Origin: JAJFJD01 sp965228975
GTDB taxonomy: Bacteria; Pseudomonadota; Alphaproteobacteria; UBA8366
Length of the DNA: 64,000 nucleotides
Assembly (NCBI GenBank): GCA_965228975.1
Contig: OZ245851.1
Coordinates: forward strand, 3,596,001 to 3,660,000
Reading direction: 5' to 3'
The translations under genes and the position numbers were made by a program. A model generated the notes under the pieces. That model worked only from the letters and a program-made list of their open reading frames with translations, had not been told where the DNA came from and did not search any database. Of this stretch, positions 17,542 through 26,424 are shown one piece after another (the first letter of the stretch is position 1; each line of letters begins with the position of its first letter).

Positions 17542-19023
17542 ATGAAGGGCATGCAAAAACGAAGGTTTCGCATGAGAAAACAGTTTTCCGCGCTTGCCGC
17601 CTTGATCGTCCTCACCGCCAGCGTGGCGGCCGGGGCCGACTCCACCCCCAAACCCGCCGGCGCAGCGGATGCCCCGACAACCGCGAAATCCGAGAAGAAA
17701 CCCCGGAAGAAACCGATGAGCTCGGAAGAACGCGAGGCCGTGTTGGTCCTCGCGGCGGCTCATCACCTCCTTCATCGCGACCCGGGCCATCGGCACGCGG
17801 CCATCCACGCCTTGCGGGACCGGGGCAAGAAGGATGCAATCCCCGCCCTGATCCTGGCATTGCGTTACTTCGACGAGGATATCGGCAGGTTGAACGACGC
17901 GTTGCGCAACCTTACAGGCGTCGACGATCAAAAAAAGCGCGAATGGGCGGACTGGATGCTCTGGCTCGAAGCGCATCCGGAGATCAAACCCTTCGCCGGG
18001 TTCGATGCCTTCAAGGCGCGCGCGCTCATCGCCATCGACCCCAACTTCGTGAGTTTCGTGTATCCGAAGGTAAAACATGAAGTCCGTCTGGAGGAGATCG
18101 TCTGGGGCGGCGTGCTGAAGGACGGCATCCCGTCGCTCGACAATCCCGATCTGATCGCGCCCGAGAAGGCGACCTACCTGACCAAGGACGAGTTGGTCTT
18201 CGGCGTGGAGATCAACGGCGATGCGCGGGCCTATCCGCTGCGCATCCTCAACTGGCACGAGATGTTCAACGACGTGATCGGCGGCGTCCCGGTCGCCCTT
18301 GCCTACTGCACGCTATGCGGGTCGGGCATTCTGTTCGAGACCCATGTCGACGGCCGGGAGAAGCCCTTCGTGTTCGGGTCGTCGGGACTCTTGTATCGCT
18401 CGAACAAGTTGATGTTCGACCGCGAGACAAATTCCCTGTGGAACCAGTTCACCGGCCGCCCCGTGGTCGGAGAATTGACCGGCTCGGGCATTGAATTGAA
18501 TATCCGGCCCGTTACGATCACCAGTTGGCAGCAATGGCGGAAACGCCATCCGAAAACCAAGGTGCTGTCACTCGACACCGGCCACCAACGTCCCTATGAG
18601 CCCGGCCTTCCCTACGGCGAATACTTCGCCAGCCCCAGCCTGATGTTCCCGGCGCTCACACTGGACAAGCGCCTGAAGCCAAAAGATTTCGTCTTCGCCT
18701 TGCGCGATGGCGACCGTGAGAAAGCTTGGCCGGTCGCCTTCTTCAAGGACCGGCGTGTGATCAACGACCGGATCGGCGACCTTCCCGTCGTGCTGATCGG
18801 CGATGCGAAGACCCGAACCGTCCGCGCCTACGCGGCGGAGGGACAGTCCTTCACCTGGAAAGACGGCAAACTCATGTCCGGCGGTCGAGTTTGGACCGAG
18901 ACCGAAACCGCGCTCACCAGCGCGGACGGCAAATCACTGCGCCGTATGGGCGGCCATATTGCCTATTGGTTCGCGTGGAGCGGCTATAAACCGAAAGCCG
19001 AGTTGGCTTCGGCGATACCCTAG
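17542..19023 (+). CDS. DUF3179-domain exported protein
   Basis: A 493-residue protein with a signal peptide (core FSALAALIVLTASVAAGADS); translation may begin at ATG 17542, 17551 or 17572. Residues about 55-150 look like short alpha-helical, HEAT-like repeats (HAAIHALRDRGKKDAIPALI). From about residue 190 to the end is DUF3179, with GVEINGDARAYPLRILNWHE, ALAYCTLCGSGILFE containing a C-x2-C pair, and FGSSGLLYRSNKLMFDRET. DUF3179 has no established activity. The paired Cys and exported location would suit a metal or redox site, but this is speculative. Convergent with the oxoprolinase gene, 13 bases away. Confidence 0.82.
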   Translation: MKGMQKRRFRMRKQFSALAALIVLTASVAAGADSTPKPAGAADAPTTAKSEKKPRKKPMSSEEREAVLVLAAAHHLLHRDPGHRHAAIHALRDRGKKDAIPALILALRYFDEDIGRLNDALRNLTGVDDQKKREWADWMLWLEAHPEIKPFAGFDAFKARALIAIDPNFVSFVYPKVKHEVRLEEIVWGGVLKDGIPSLDNPDLIAPEKATYLTKDELVFGVEINGDARAYPLRILNWHEMFNDVIGGVPVALAYCTLCGSGILFETHVDGREKPFVFGSSGLLYRSNKLMFDRETNSLWNQFTGRPVVGELTGSGIELNIRPVTITSWQQWRKRHPKTKVLSLDTGHQRPYEPGLPYGEYFASPSLMFPALTLDKRLKPKDFVFALRDGDREKAWPVAFFKDRRVINDRIGDLPVVLIGDAKTRTVRAYAAEGQSFTWKDGKLMSGGRVWTETETALTSADGKSLRRMGGHIAYWFAWSGYKPKAELASAIP

Positions 19024-19036
19024 AACACACGGCCCT

Positions 19037-22000
19037 TCAGTCCGCCGCGTCCCGCTGCGAAACGGGTTCACCGAAGCCGCCGCCCGCCGGCGTCTCCAGC
19101 ACGAAGACGTCGCCGGGATGCATCACGGCGGCATCGGTGCCGCTCATCTCCGTGCGGCTTCCATCAACCCGTTCGACCCAGTTGCGACCGCACGCGCCCG
19201 GCTCGCCGCCGGCCATGCCATAGGGCGCGATCACCCGATGGCCCGACAGGATCGCCAACTCCATCTCTTCGAGAAAGCGTATCCGCCGCGCCGTACCGTC
19301 ACCGCCGGTATGGCGGCCCCGGCCACCGGACCCTTTTCGAATCTCAAACCGCTCGAGAATGACCGGGAAACGCCACTCCAGCACCTCGGGGTCCGTCAAG
19401 CGCGAGTTGGTCATATGGGTATGCACCGCCGATGTGCCGTCGAAATCCGGCCCAGCGCCGGACCCGCCACAGACCGTCTCATAATACTGATGCCGGTCGT
19501 TACCGAAGGTGACGTTGTTCATCGTCCCCTGTGCCGCCGCCATCACGCCGAGCGCGCCGTATAGCGTGTCGGTGATGCATTGAGACGTCTCCACGTTGCC
19601 CGCCACCACGGCCGCCGGGTAGGCCGGCCGCAGCATGCAGCCTTCCGGCAGGACGATGTCGATGGGTTTGAGGCAACCCTCGTTCATCGGGATATCGTCA
19701 TCGACCAGGGTCCGGAAAACATAGAGGACCGCCGCCCGGCACACCGCCGACGGCGCGTTGAAGTTGGTTGGCCGTTGCGGGCTTGTGCCGGTGAAATCGA
19801 CCCGCGCGCCACGCTTCTCCCGGTCGATCGAGATGGTGGCCTTGATGATGCTGCCGTCATCCATCTCGTAGGCGAAGCTGCCATCCTTCAACACGTCGAT
19901 GACGCGCCGGACCGATTCCTCTGCATTCGCTTGCACATGGTCCATGTAGGCAACGACCGTGGGCAGGGTGAAATGATCGACCATGCGCCGCAGCTCGCGC
20001 ACGCCTTTTTCGTTGGCGGCGATCTGCGCCTTCAGGTCGGCGATGTTCTGATCCGCGTTGCGGACGGGATAGTCGCCGGACGCCAGCAGGTCGCGCATCG
20101 CCGCTTCGCGAAAGTCGCCGCGGTCGACCAGTTTGAAGTTGTCGATCAACACGCCCTCTTCCTCGACCGTCTTGGTATCGGGCGGCATCGACCCCGGCAT
20201 GGTGCCCCCGATGTCGGCGTGATGGCCCCGGCTGCCCACATAGAACAGGATCGACCGGCCGTCGTCGTCGAAGACCGGCGTGATCACCGTGACATCCGGG
20301 AGATGCGTCCCGCCGTTATAGGGCGCGTTCAGGACATAGACGTCGCCCGGCTGGATCGTCCCGATATTGTTGTCGATCACCGCGCGGACACTCTCGCCCA
20401 TCGATCCCAGATGCACCGGCATATGGGGCGCATTGGCGATGAGTTGGCCTTTCGCGTCGAACACCGCACAGGAGAAATCCAACCGCTCCTTGATGTTCAC
20501 CGAATACGCCGTGTTCTGAAGCGTCAGGCCCATCTGCTCCGCGACGGACATGAAAAGATTGTTGAAGACCTCCAGCATGACCGGGTCGCAATGCGTGCCG
20601 ATCGCTTCGACGCGATCCAAGGCCACCACGCGGCGCAATACCAGATCGCCCGTGCCCGTCATTTCGGCCTGCCAACCGGGCTCGAGGACCGTCGTCGCAA
20701 CCGGCTCGGCGATGACCGCCGGACCCATGATGCGATGGCCCGGCTTGAGATCGGTCACATCGAAGACCGGCGCTTCGTGATCCGCCCCGGCCATCCGCGC
20801 TTGAACGCTGGCGCGTGGTTCCGGCGTGCCGGTGGCCACCGCCGCCGTCTTCGACCCATCGCCGACATCGGAGGCGAGACCGACCGCTTCCGCGGCGACG
20901 CTTTCCACGATCAACGGCTTTTCCCGCATGACGAAACCGTAGCGTTGACGATGCGAGTCCTCGAACGCCGCGACCATCGCATCGACGGAGTCGAGATCCA
21001 CCACGTGGGCGGTGTCGGTCCCTTGGTATTTGAGATGGAGCCGCCGGTGCACCGCGATACGGTCCGGGTTCACCCCTTGATCCAATACCTCCCGCTCCGC
21101 GTCCGCCGCCAATTCGTCCAGCGCGATCCCGACCGCGGGCAGAACGGACTCGTCCAGAACCTCCTCGACCGTGCGCTCGCGGATCGCCCGGATGTCGGCG
21201 AGACCCATGCCGTAGGCAGACAACACGCCGGCGAAGGGATGGATCAGGACCTGGGTCATGCCCAACGCGTCGGCGACGAGGCAGGCATGCTGACCGCCCG
21301 CGCCACCGAAACAGCAGAGCGTGTATTCGGTGACGTCGTAGCCGCGCTCGATGGAGATCTTCTTGATCGCATTCGCCATGTTCTCGACCGCGATCTTGAG
21401 GAAGCCGTCCGCGACCTCGGCCGGGCTGCGGGCGTCGCCCGTCGCCGCGCGGATCTCTTCGGACAAGGCAGCGAATTTTTTCCGCACCACGTCGGCGTCG
21501 AGCGGCGCATCCTGGTTCGGCCCGAAGACATGCGGAAAGAAGTCCGACTGCAACTTGCCCAACATGACGTTGCAGTCGGTCACGGTGAGCGGGCCGCCGC
21601 GCCGGTAGCACGCCGGCCCCGGATTCGCGCCGGCGGATTCCGGCCCGACCCGATAGCGCGCGCCGTCGAACTGACAAATCGAGCCGCCGCCCGCCGCGAC
21701 CGTGTGGATCTGCATCATCGGTGCGCGCATCCGAACGCCTGCGACCAATGTCTCGAAGGCGCGCTCGTATTCGCCGTCGTAATGGGCGACGTCGGTCGAC
21801 GTCCCGCCCATGTCGAAACTGATGATTTTCTCGAATCCGGCTTGCGCCGCCGTCTGAACCGCACCGACGATACCGCCGGCCGGGCCTGACAGGATCGCAT
21901 CCTTACCCTGAAACAGGCGCGCATCGGTCAACCCGCCGCTCGACTGCATGAACATCAACCGCGTGTCGCCCATCTGATCCGCGACCTGATCCACGTATCG

Positions 22001-22672
22001 CCGCAGGATCGGCGACAAATAGGCATCGACCACCGTGGTATCGCCGCGACTGACCAGTTTCATCAGCGGACTGACGCCATGGCTCGTGGAGACCTGCGTG
22101 AAACCGATCGCGCGCGCGATCTCGGCCACCTGCGCCTCATGATCGGGGAAGCGATAGCCGTGCATGAACAGGATCGCGACCGACCGGATACCGTCGTCGA
22201 ATGCCGATTGCAGCAGCCGTTGCGCGCCATCACGGTCGAGGGGCGTGAGGACATCGCCGGTCGCGTTGACCCGCTCATCGACTTCCACGACCCGCTCGTA
22301 CAGGAGTTCGGGCAACTCGATCCGCCGGTCGAACAATCGTGGACGGGCCTGATAGCCGATCCGCAGGGCGTCCCGGAAACCGGTCGTCGTCACCAGGAGC
22401 GTCCGGTCTCCGTTTCGTTCCAACAAAGCGTTGGTCGCCACCGTCGTGCCCATCTTGACCGCCTCGACCGCATCGGACGGAATCGTCTGACCGGGTGCGA
22501 GTTGCAGCAGGTCACGGATGCCCTGTACGGCGGCATCCTGATAGTTCTCCGGATTTTCGGACAACAGCTTATGCGTCACCAACGCACCGTCCGGCTGCCG
22601 GGCCACGATATCGGTAAAGGTACCGCCGCGGTCGATCCAAAACTGCCAACGGGCGTCTTCGTGCTCGCTCAT
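19037..22672 (-). CDS. Fused hydantoinase A/B, 5-oxoprolinase type
   Basis: This 1211-residue protein joins both halves of the hydantoinase/oxoprolinase family in one chain. The HyuA-like half (residues about 1-680) starts with WIDRGGTFTDIVARQ, has GTTVATNALLERNGDRT and the nucleotide-binding SFDMGGTSTDVAHYDGEYE segment. The HyuB-like half (about 700-1211) has LMSVAEQMGLTLQNTAYS, IPMNEGCLKPIDIVLPEGC and GGDGTARRIRFLEEMELAI. Fused proteins of this length include ATP-dependent 5-oxoprolinases, which open 5-oxoproline to glutamate. Related fused enzymes act on other cyclic amides, so the substrate remains an inference. The ATG at 22672 follows AGGAAA. Confidence 0.9.
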   Translation of the reverse strand: MSEHEDARWQFWIDRGGTFTDIVARQPDGALVTHKLLSENPENYQDAAVQGIRDLLQLAPGQTIPSDAVEAVKMGTTVATNALLERNGDRTLLVTTTGFRDALRIGYQARPRLFDRRIELPELLYERVVEVDERVNATGDVLTPLDRDGAQRLLQSAFDDGIRSVAILFMHGYRFPDHEAQVAEIARAIGFTQVSTSHGVSPLMKLVSRGDTTVVDAYLSPILRRYVDQVADQMGDTRLMFMQSSGGLTDARLFQGKDAILSGPAGGIVGAVQTAAQAGFEKIISFDMGGTSTDVAHYDGEYERAFETLVAGVRMRAPMMQIHTVAAGGGSICQFDGARYRVGPESAGANPGPACYRRGGPLTVTDCNVMLGKLQSDFFPHVFGPNQDAPLDADVVRKKFAALSEEIRAATGDARSPAEVADGFLKIAVENMANAIKKISIERGYDVTEYTLCCFGGAGGQHACLVADALGMTQVLIHPFAGVLSAYGMGLADIRAIRERTVEEVLDESVLPAVGIALDELAADAEREVLDQGVNPDRIAVHRRLHLKYQGTDTAHVVDLDSVDAMVAAFEDSHRQRYGFVMREKPLIVESVAAEAVGLASDVGDGSKTAAVATGTPEPRASVQARMAGADHEAPVFDVTDLKPGHRIMGPAVIAEPVATTVLEPGWQAEMTGTGDLVLRRVVALDRVEAIGTHCDPVMLEVFNNLFMSVAEQMGLTLQNTAYSVNIKERLDFSCAVFDAKGQLIANAPHMPVHLGSMGESVRAVIDNNIGTIQPGDVYVLNAPYNGGTHLPDVTVITPVFDDDGRSILFYVGSRGHHADIGGTMPGSMPPDTKTVEEEGVLIDNFKLVDRGDFREAAMRDLLASGDYPVRNADQNIADLKAQIAANEKGVRELRRMVDHFTLPTVVAYMDHVQANAEESVRRVIDVLKDGSFAYEMDDGSIIKATISIDREKRGARVDFTGTSPQRPTNFNAPSAVCRAAVLYVFRTLVDDDIPMNEGCLKPIDIVLPEGCMLRPAYPAAVVAGNVETSQCITDTLYGALGVMAAAQGTMNNVTFGNDRHQYYETVCGGSGAGPDFDGTSAVHTHMTNSRLTDPEVLEWRFPVILERFEIRKGSGGRGRHTGGDGTARRIRFLEEMELAILSGHRVIAPYGMAGGEPGACGRNWVERVDGSRTEMSGTDAAVMHPGDVFVLETPAGGGFGEPVSQRDAAD

Positions 22673-22841
22673 TCCGGTTTTCCTGCCTTCAACAATCCGT
22701 GATCAAGCCAAAGAATTGGCGCTTTCCCGGCATAATTGGCCGCTTACGATGATTGTGCAACGCCGCAGCGATGGCTTAATCCTATATTCACCCACACGAG
22801 ACATTGTCGACACATATGCCCGTGTTTATCTTGATTGCCTC

Positions 22842-23648
22842 ATGAAAACATTCGTTAAGTGGCTCGCTCGAATTGCCGCGGTTCTTCTCATTCTCCTGGC
22901 AGGTCCGATAACCACGCTGATGGCCGGAAAATCCAACACGAATTGGTGGGACGCTTCGCGCGAACCCGCCGGCACCGCGCCCGACCCGTCGGCGCATCCC
23001 GCACCGATCGTACAGGTCTACGCGGCGCGCGCCTTCAGCTGGCGCGGCGCGTTCGGAGTCCACACTTGGATTTCGGCGAAAAAGACGAACGAGCCGGAGT
23101 ATACGGTCTACGAGGTCATCGGCTGGCGCGTCCGCAGCGGGCTGCCCGCGGTAGTCATCCACCAGGAAGCGCCAGACCGGTATTGGTTCGGGAACAAACC
23201 GAAGATCATCGCGGAACTGCGCGGCCACGGCGTCGACGAGGTGATCGACCGCATCGACACGGCGGCGCGAAACTACCCGTACAAGAACAGCTATACCGTC
23301 TGGCCCGGTCCCAACAGCAACACTTTCATCGCATGGCTCGGACGCGCCGCGCCGGAACTGAAGCTGGACCTGCCGCCCACCGCGATCGGCAAGGATTGGC
23401 TGGATGCGCGCGATGGCCACGTCGTCGCATCGACGCCCAGCGGCACCGGTTATCAGTTCTCGCTGTTCGGCCTCGTCGGTGTGCTCGCGGGTGTCGAGGA
23501 AGGGCTGGAAGTCAATCTGATCGGGTTGACCGTCGGCGTCGATCCCTTGGACCTGGCCGTGAAACTGCCCGGGATCGGCCGCCTCGGCGGCAGCAACGGC
23601 ACCGAGCCGAAGGCGCCGGACACCGTTACGGCACAACAGCGGCCTTGA
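22842..23648 (+). CDS. DUF3750-domain protein
   Basis: The frame is open from 22716, but the ATG at 22842 begins a normal signal or anchor segment (KTFVKWLARIAAVLLILLAG), so a 268-residue product is preferred. The mature part, with VQVYAARAFSWRGAFGVHTW, YEVIGWRVRSGLP, and SYTVWPGPNSNTFIAWLGR, matches DUF3750. His, Asn and Trp in the HTW and GPNSNTF segments are the most striking conserved-looking residues. No function is known. The ribosome site before 22842 is weak, so the start is uncertain. About 170 bases of non-coding DNA separate it from the divergent oxoprolinase gene. Confidence 0.75.
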   Translation: MKTFVKWLARIAAVLLILLAGPITTLMAGKSNTNWWDASREPAGTAPDPSAHPAPIVQVYAARAFSWRGAFGVHTWISAKKTNEPEYTVYEVIGWRVRSGLPAVVIHQEAPDRYWFGNKPKIIAELRGHGVDEVIDRIDTAARNYPYKNSYTVWPGPNSNTFIAWLGRAAPELKLDLPPTAIGKDWLDARDGHVVASTPSGTGYQFSLFGLVGVLAGVEEGLEVNLIGLTVGVDPLDLAVKLPGIGRLGGSNGTEPKAPDTVTAQQRP

Positions 23649-23707
23649 GCCGCACCGGGTCGATGGCCGATTGCCCGCACCGGCCCGCGCGATTAAGTTA
23701 GCGCCAC

Positions 23708-24436
23708 ATGAGCATTTGGGGAAAAATCCTGGGCGGCGTCGGCGGGTTCGCCGTCGGCGGGCCGCTGGGCGCAATCATCGGCGCGGTTGCCGGCCATGCG
23801 GTGGACAAGATGCGCTCCGCAAAGCCGCCGCCGGAAGACGCGACCAAATCGATCGCCTTCACGATCGCCGTCGTCGTGCTCGGCGCGAAGATGGCCAAGG
23901 CGGACGGCACGGTCACGAAAGCGGAAATCCGCGCCTTCAAGAAAGTCTTCAAGGTTCCGCAGCATGAAGTGAAGAATGTCGCGCGGGTCTTCGATCAGGC
24001 GCGCAAGGACAGTCACGGCTTCGAACCCTATGCGAAACAAGTCGCCGGCATGTTCCGGGACAACGCCGCGGTTCTGGAGGAACTGCTGTTCTGCCTGACC
24101 TTTATCGCGCGGGCGGATGGCGACCTGCAGGAGGCTGAGACGACTTACCTCCGCGCGGTGGCGGACATTTTCGGTCTCGACCAGGCGGCCTTCGAGCGCG
24201 TCACGGCAATCCGCCATGGTCCTGACGACGCCAATCCTTATCAGGTCCTCGGCGTGCCTCCGACGATTTCAGACGACGACCTTAAATCCGCCTATCGGCA
24301 ACTGGTGCGCGACAACCATCCCGACCGGTTGGTCGCCCAAGGCATGCCGGAAGAATTCATCGCCGTTGCGAACCAGAAGCTCGCCGCGATCAACGTTGCC
24401 TATGACAAGGTCGCCGCGGAACGGGGGATATCCTGA
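23708..24436 (+). CDS. TerB/DjlA-like co-chaperone with C-terminal J domain
   Basis: This 242-residue protein has three parts. Residues about 5-32 are a Gly-rich hydrophobic segment (GGVGGFAVGGPLGAIIGAVAG) that resembles a glycine-zipper membrane insert; here quoted in part as GGPLGAIIGAVAG. Residues about 55-165 form a TerB-like helical domain (AFTIAVVVLGAKMAKADGTV, LTFIARADGDLQEAE). Residues about 175-242 are a J domain with NPYQVLGV and the DnaK-stimulating HPD in RDNHPDRL. DjlA of E. coli has the same order, so a membrane-bound DnaK partner is the best reading. Its stop overlaps the likely start of the amidase gene. Confidence 0.85.
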   Translation: MSIWGKILGGVGGFAVGGPLGAIIGAVAGHAVDKMRSAKPPPEDATKSIAFTIAVVVLGAKMAKADGTVTKAEIRAFKKVFKVPQHEVKNVARVFDQARKDSHGFEPYAKQVAGMFRDNAAVLEELLFCLTFIARADGDLQEAETTYLRAVADIFGLDQAAFERVTAIRHGPDDANPYQVLGVPPTISDDDLKSAYRQLVRDNHPDRLVAQGMPEEFIAVANQKLAAINVAYDKVAAERGIS

Positions 24437-25107
24437 CCGGTCCCGCCATAAAGGAACGGCCGTCGCCCAATTTCAACGACCGGGCGCCGGACTCACCGAT
24501 CGACATGCTGGTGCTGCACTATACGGGCATGGAAAGTACCGACGCCGCGTTGGCGCGTCTCTGCGATACCGCCGCGCAGGTCAGTGCGCACTACCTCATC
24601 GACGAGGATGGCGGCATTCATCGACTTGTCGAAGAATCGAAACGCGCCTGGCATGCCGGGCTGGGATATTGGCGCGGCCACCGCGACATCAACGGCCGCT
24701 CCGTTGGCATCGAGCTGGCCAACCCCGGTCACGAGTTCGGGTACCGTTCTTTTCCCGAACCGCAAATGCAGGCGCTGGTCGACCTGTCACGGGATATCCT
24801 CGGCCGCCGCGCCATTCCCGCCCGCAACGTGGTCGGTCATTCCGACGTCGCCCCGGACCGCAAACTCGATCCGGGCGAATTCATGGACTGGCAACGGTTG
24901 GCCGAAGCCGGGATCGGAACATGGCCGGACGACTCCGCCGACCCAAGCGAGAACCCGTTGAAGGACCTAGCGGCATACGGATACGACGTCTCCACGCGCC
25001 ATGTGATTTCGGCTTTCCAGCGGCATTTCCGTCCGGCCTGCATCGACGGTCGTGCCGATCCACACACTTGCCGGATCATCACTGGACTATGCACCGGGAT
25101 CGCTTGA
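24433..25107 (+). CDS. N-acetylmuramoyl-L-alanine amidase (AmiD-like), probable CTG start
   Basis: An Amidase_2 (PGRP-fold) enzyme that removes peptides from peptidoglycan or muropeptides. The zinc ligands fit His in MLVLHYTGM, His in RNVVGHSDVAPDRKLDPGEF and the Asp that follows; YLIDEDGGIHRLVEESKRAWHA is also typical (two blocks, YLIDEDGGIHRL and WHAG). The first ATG (24505) would remove the conserved ERPSPNFNDRAP segment. No ATG, GTG or TTG exists between the upstream in-frame stop at 24403 and 24505. The CTG at 24433 has GGGGGA four bases upstream and overlaps the J-domain gene stop as CTGA. It gives 224 aa. Function is firm; the start is inferred. Confidence 0.82.
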   Translation: MTGPAIKERPSPNFNDRAPDSPIDMLVLHYTGMESTDAALARLCDTAAQVSAHYLIDEDGGIHRLVEESKRAWHAGLGYWRGHRDINGRSVGIELANPGHEFGYRSFPEPQMQALVDLSRDILGRRAIPARNVVGHSDVAPDRKLDPGEFMDWQRLAEAGIGTWPDDSADPSENPLKDLAAYGYDVSTRHVISAFQRHFRPACIDGRADPHTCRIITGLCTGIA

Positions 25108-25159
25108 CCGCAGAGTCCGACGGGATCGGGAAAAGGCTAGAATTTCCGCGGATTAGGGC

Positions 25160-25165
25160 TATATA
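25160..25165 (+). promoter_or_regulatory. Possible -10 element of rnpB
   Basis: TATATA lies seven bases before the RNA's expected 5' end. The -35 region 16 bases further upstream (around 25138, TAGAAT) is a poor match, so this is only a weak proposal. Confidence 0.3.
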
Positions 25166-25171
25166 TCAGGG

Positions 25172-25555
<384 letters not shown>

Positions 25556-25654
25556 ATTTTCGAAACCGCACATCGATCCGGTGACTTGGAACGTCGGCAC
25601 CGGATGAGAACGTCCGGAGTAAAGGTGAGTCGATTATTTCCGGAAACGGTCCCT

Positions 25655-25723
25655 AAAAGAACATATTTAGAACATTCAAAGAACATCATCAGGCATTACT
25701 CTACAAAAACATTCAGGGAACAC
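25655..25723 (+). repeat. Phased AGAACAT repeat array
   Basis: Three exact AGAACAT copies start at 25658, 25669 and 25680, exactly 11 bases apart, so they lie on one face of the helix. Degenerate copies, AAAACAT at 25706 and GGAACAC at 25717, are again 11 bases apart. A further exact copy is at 25784-25790. The pattern suggests cooperative binding by a repeat-recognising protein; the binder is unknown. Confidence 0.6.
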
Positions 25724-25830
25724 TACACCTAGTGGATTCTTTTTTCGGACCGACCATTTGTAGTGACTCGATTTCGACTGATGAGAACATGAAATAATAG
25801 TTCTTTTACGGTCAGTTTTACTTTAATCCA

Positions 25831-25860
25831 TTGACCGCCTACAAAATCCCATGATATCCC
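25831..25860 (+). promoter_or_regulatory. Probable promoter of the dcw operon
   Basis: TTGACC at 25831-25836 is a good alphaproteobacterial -35, followed 18 bases later by TATCCC at 25855-25860 (or TGATAT at 25852 with a 15-base spacer). Transcription would begin near 25867, about 108 bases before mraZ. Confidence 0.45.
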
Positions 25861-25889
25861 AGATCATCCTAAAGGTTGCCGCCTCCGGC

Positions 25890-25922
25890 TTTGGAGTACC
25901 GGCGGATGGTGACGGGATGAAG
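25890..25922 (+). promoter_or_regulatory. Candidate MraZ operator (three GGA-core repeats)
   Basis: GGAGT (25893), GGATG (25904) and GGATG (25915) recur with an exact 11-base period about 55-80 bases before the mraZ start. MraZ is known in E. coli to bind three short G-rich direct repeats ahead of its own gene, with about one helical turn between them. Assignment here rests on position and spacing only. Confidence 0.4.
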
Positions 25923-25974
25923 ATGGCGCAAAGCGCCGCACAGGTAGCAACGGTTTCGGGGGATAGCTGCCGCC

Positions 25975-26424
25975 ATGGCACTGTTTGCCGGCACATACAA
26001 AGACAACAAGGTGGACCGGAAGGGACGTGTCTCGCTTCCGGCCAAATTGCGTGCCGAATTGCCGCCGGAGAACAACCGAGAAATCTTCATCTATCCCTCC
26101 CCTACCCAGGAAGGGCTCGAAGCCTGCGACCGCGCCTTCATGGAACAACTGCGCGACGCGGCCGGGGTCAATCCGTTCGAAGACGAAGATGCGGATATGG
26201 GCTGGCTGATCGAAGAAGCACAGCCGGTCACGATCGATACCGGCGGCCGGATCATTATTCCGTCGGACTTCAGCGAATTCACCGAGCTCGGCGACGAAAT
26301 CGTCTTCGTCGGGCGCGGCCACCGTTTTCTCATCATGTCCACCGCCGTCCACGCGGAATACCGCAAGCGGTCGCGCGATCGGGTGAAGGCCCGGGCGAAA
26401 CAACGCGCCGGAGACGGCACATGA
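25975..26424 (+). CDS. mraZ: Transcriptional regulator MraZ
   Basis: A 149-residue protein with two SpoVT/AbrB-like half-domains, each with the DxxGR motif: KVDRKGRVSLPAKLR near residue 15 and TIDTGGRIIIPSDF near residue 85. MraZ forms ring-shaped oligomers and binds direct repeats before the dcw operon to control it. GGGGGA ends about 13 bases before the ATG. The stop overlaps the rsmH start by four bases. A basic tail after residue 125 is typical of alphaproteobacterial versions. Confidence 0.96.
   Translation: MALFAGTYKDNKVDRKGRVSLPAKLRAELPPENNREIFIYPSPTQEGLEACDRAFMEQLRDAAGVNPFEDEDADMGWLIEEAQPVTIDTGGRIIIPSDFSEFTELGDEIVFVGRGHRFLIMSTAVHAEYRKRSRDRVKARAKQRAGDGT

Larger units (their letters stand above)
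25556..25974. other. AT-rich control region between rnpB and mraZ
   Basis: This 419-base gap contains no credible gene. From about 25640 to 25860 it is strikingly AT-rich against the GC-rich surroundings. It holds an 11-base-phased AGAACAT array, three GANTC sites (25627, 25735, 25765), a probable sigma70-type promoter at 25831-25860, and a second set of phased repeats just before mraZ. It is most likely the main regulatory region of the dcw operon. Confidence 0.7.

Noticed and set aside
19580..21889. 769-codon open frame on the plus strand
   Set aside because: It is antisense to the fused oxoprolinase gene. Its translation is rich in Arg, His and Asp with no recognised domain, as expected of the opposite strand of a GC-rich gene.
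25655..25723. Possible CRISPR-like array
   Set aside because: Repeat unit is only seven bases with four-base gaps, far below CRISPR repeat and spacer sizes; no cas genes are present.
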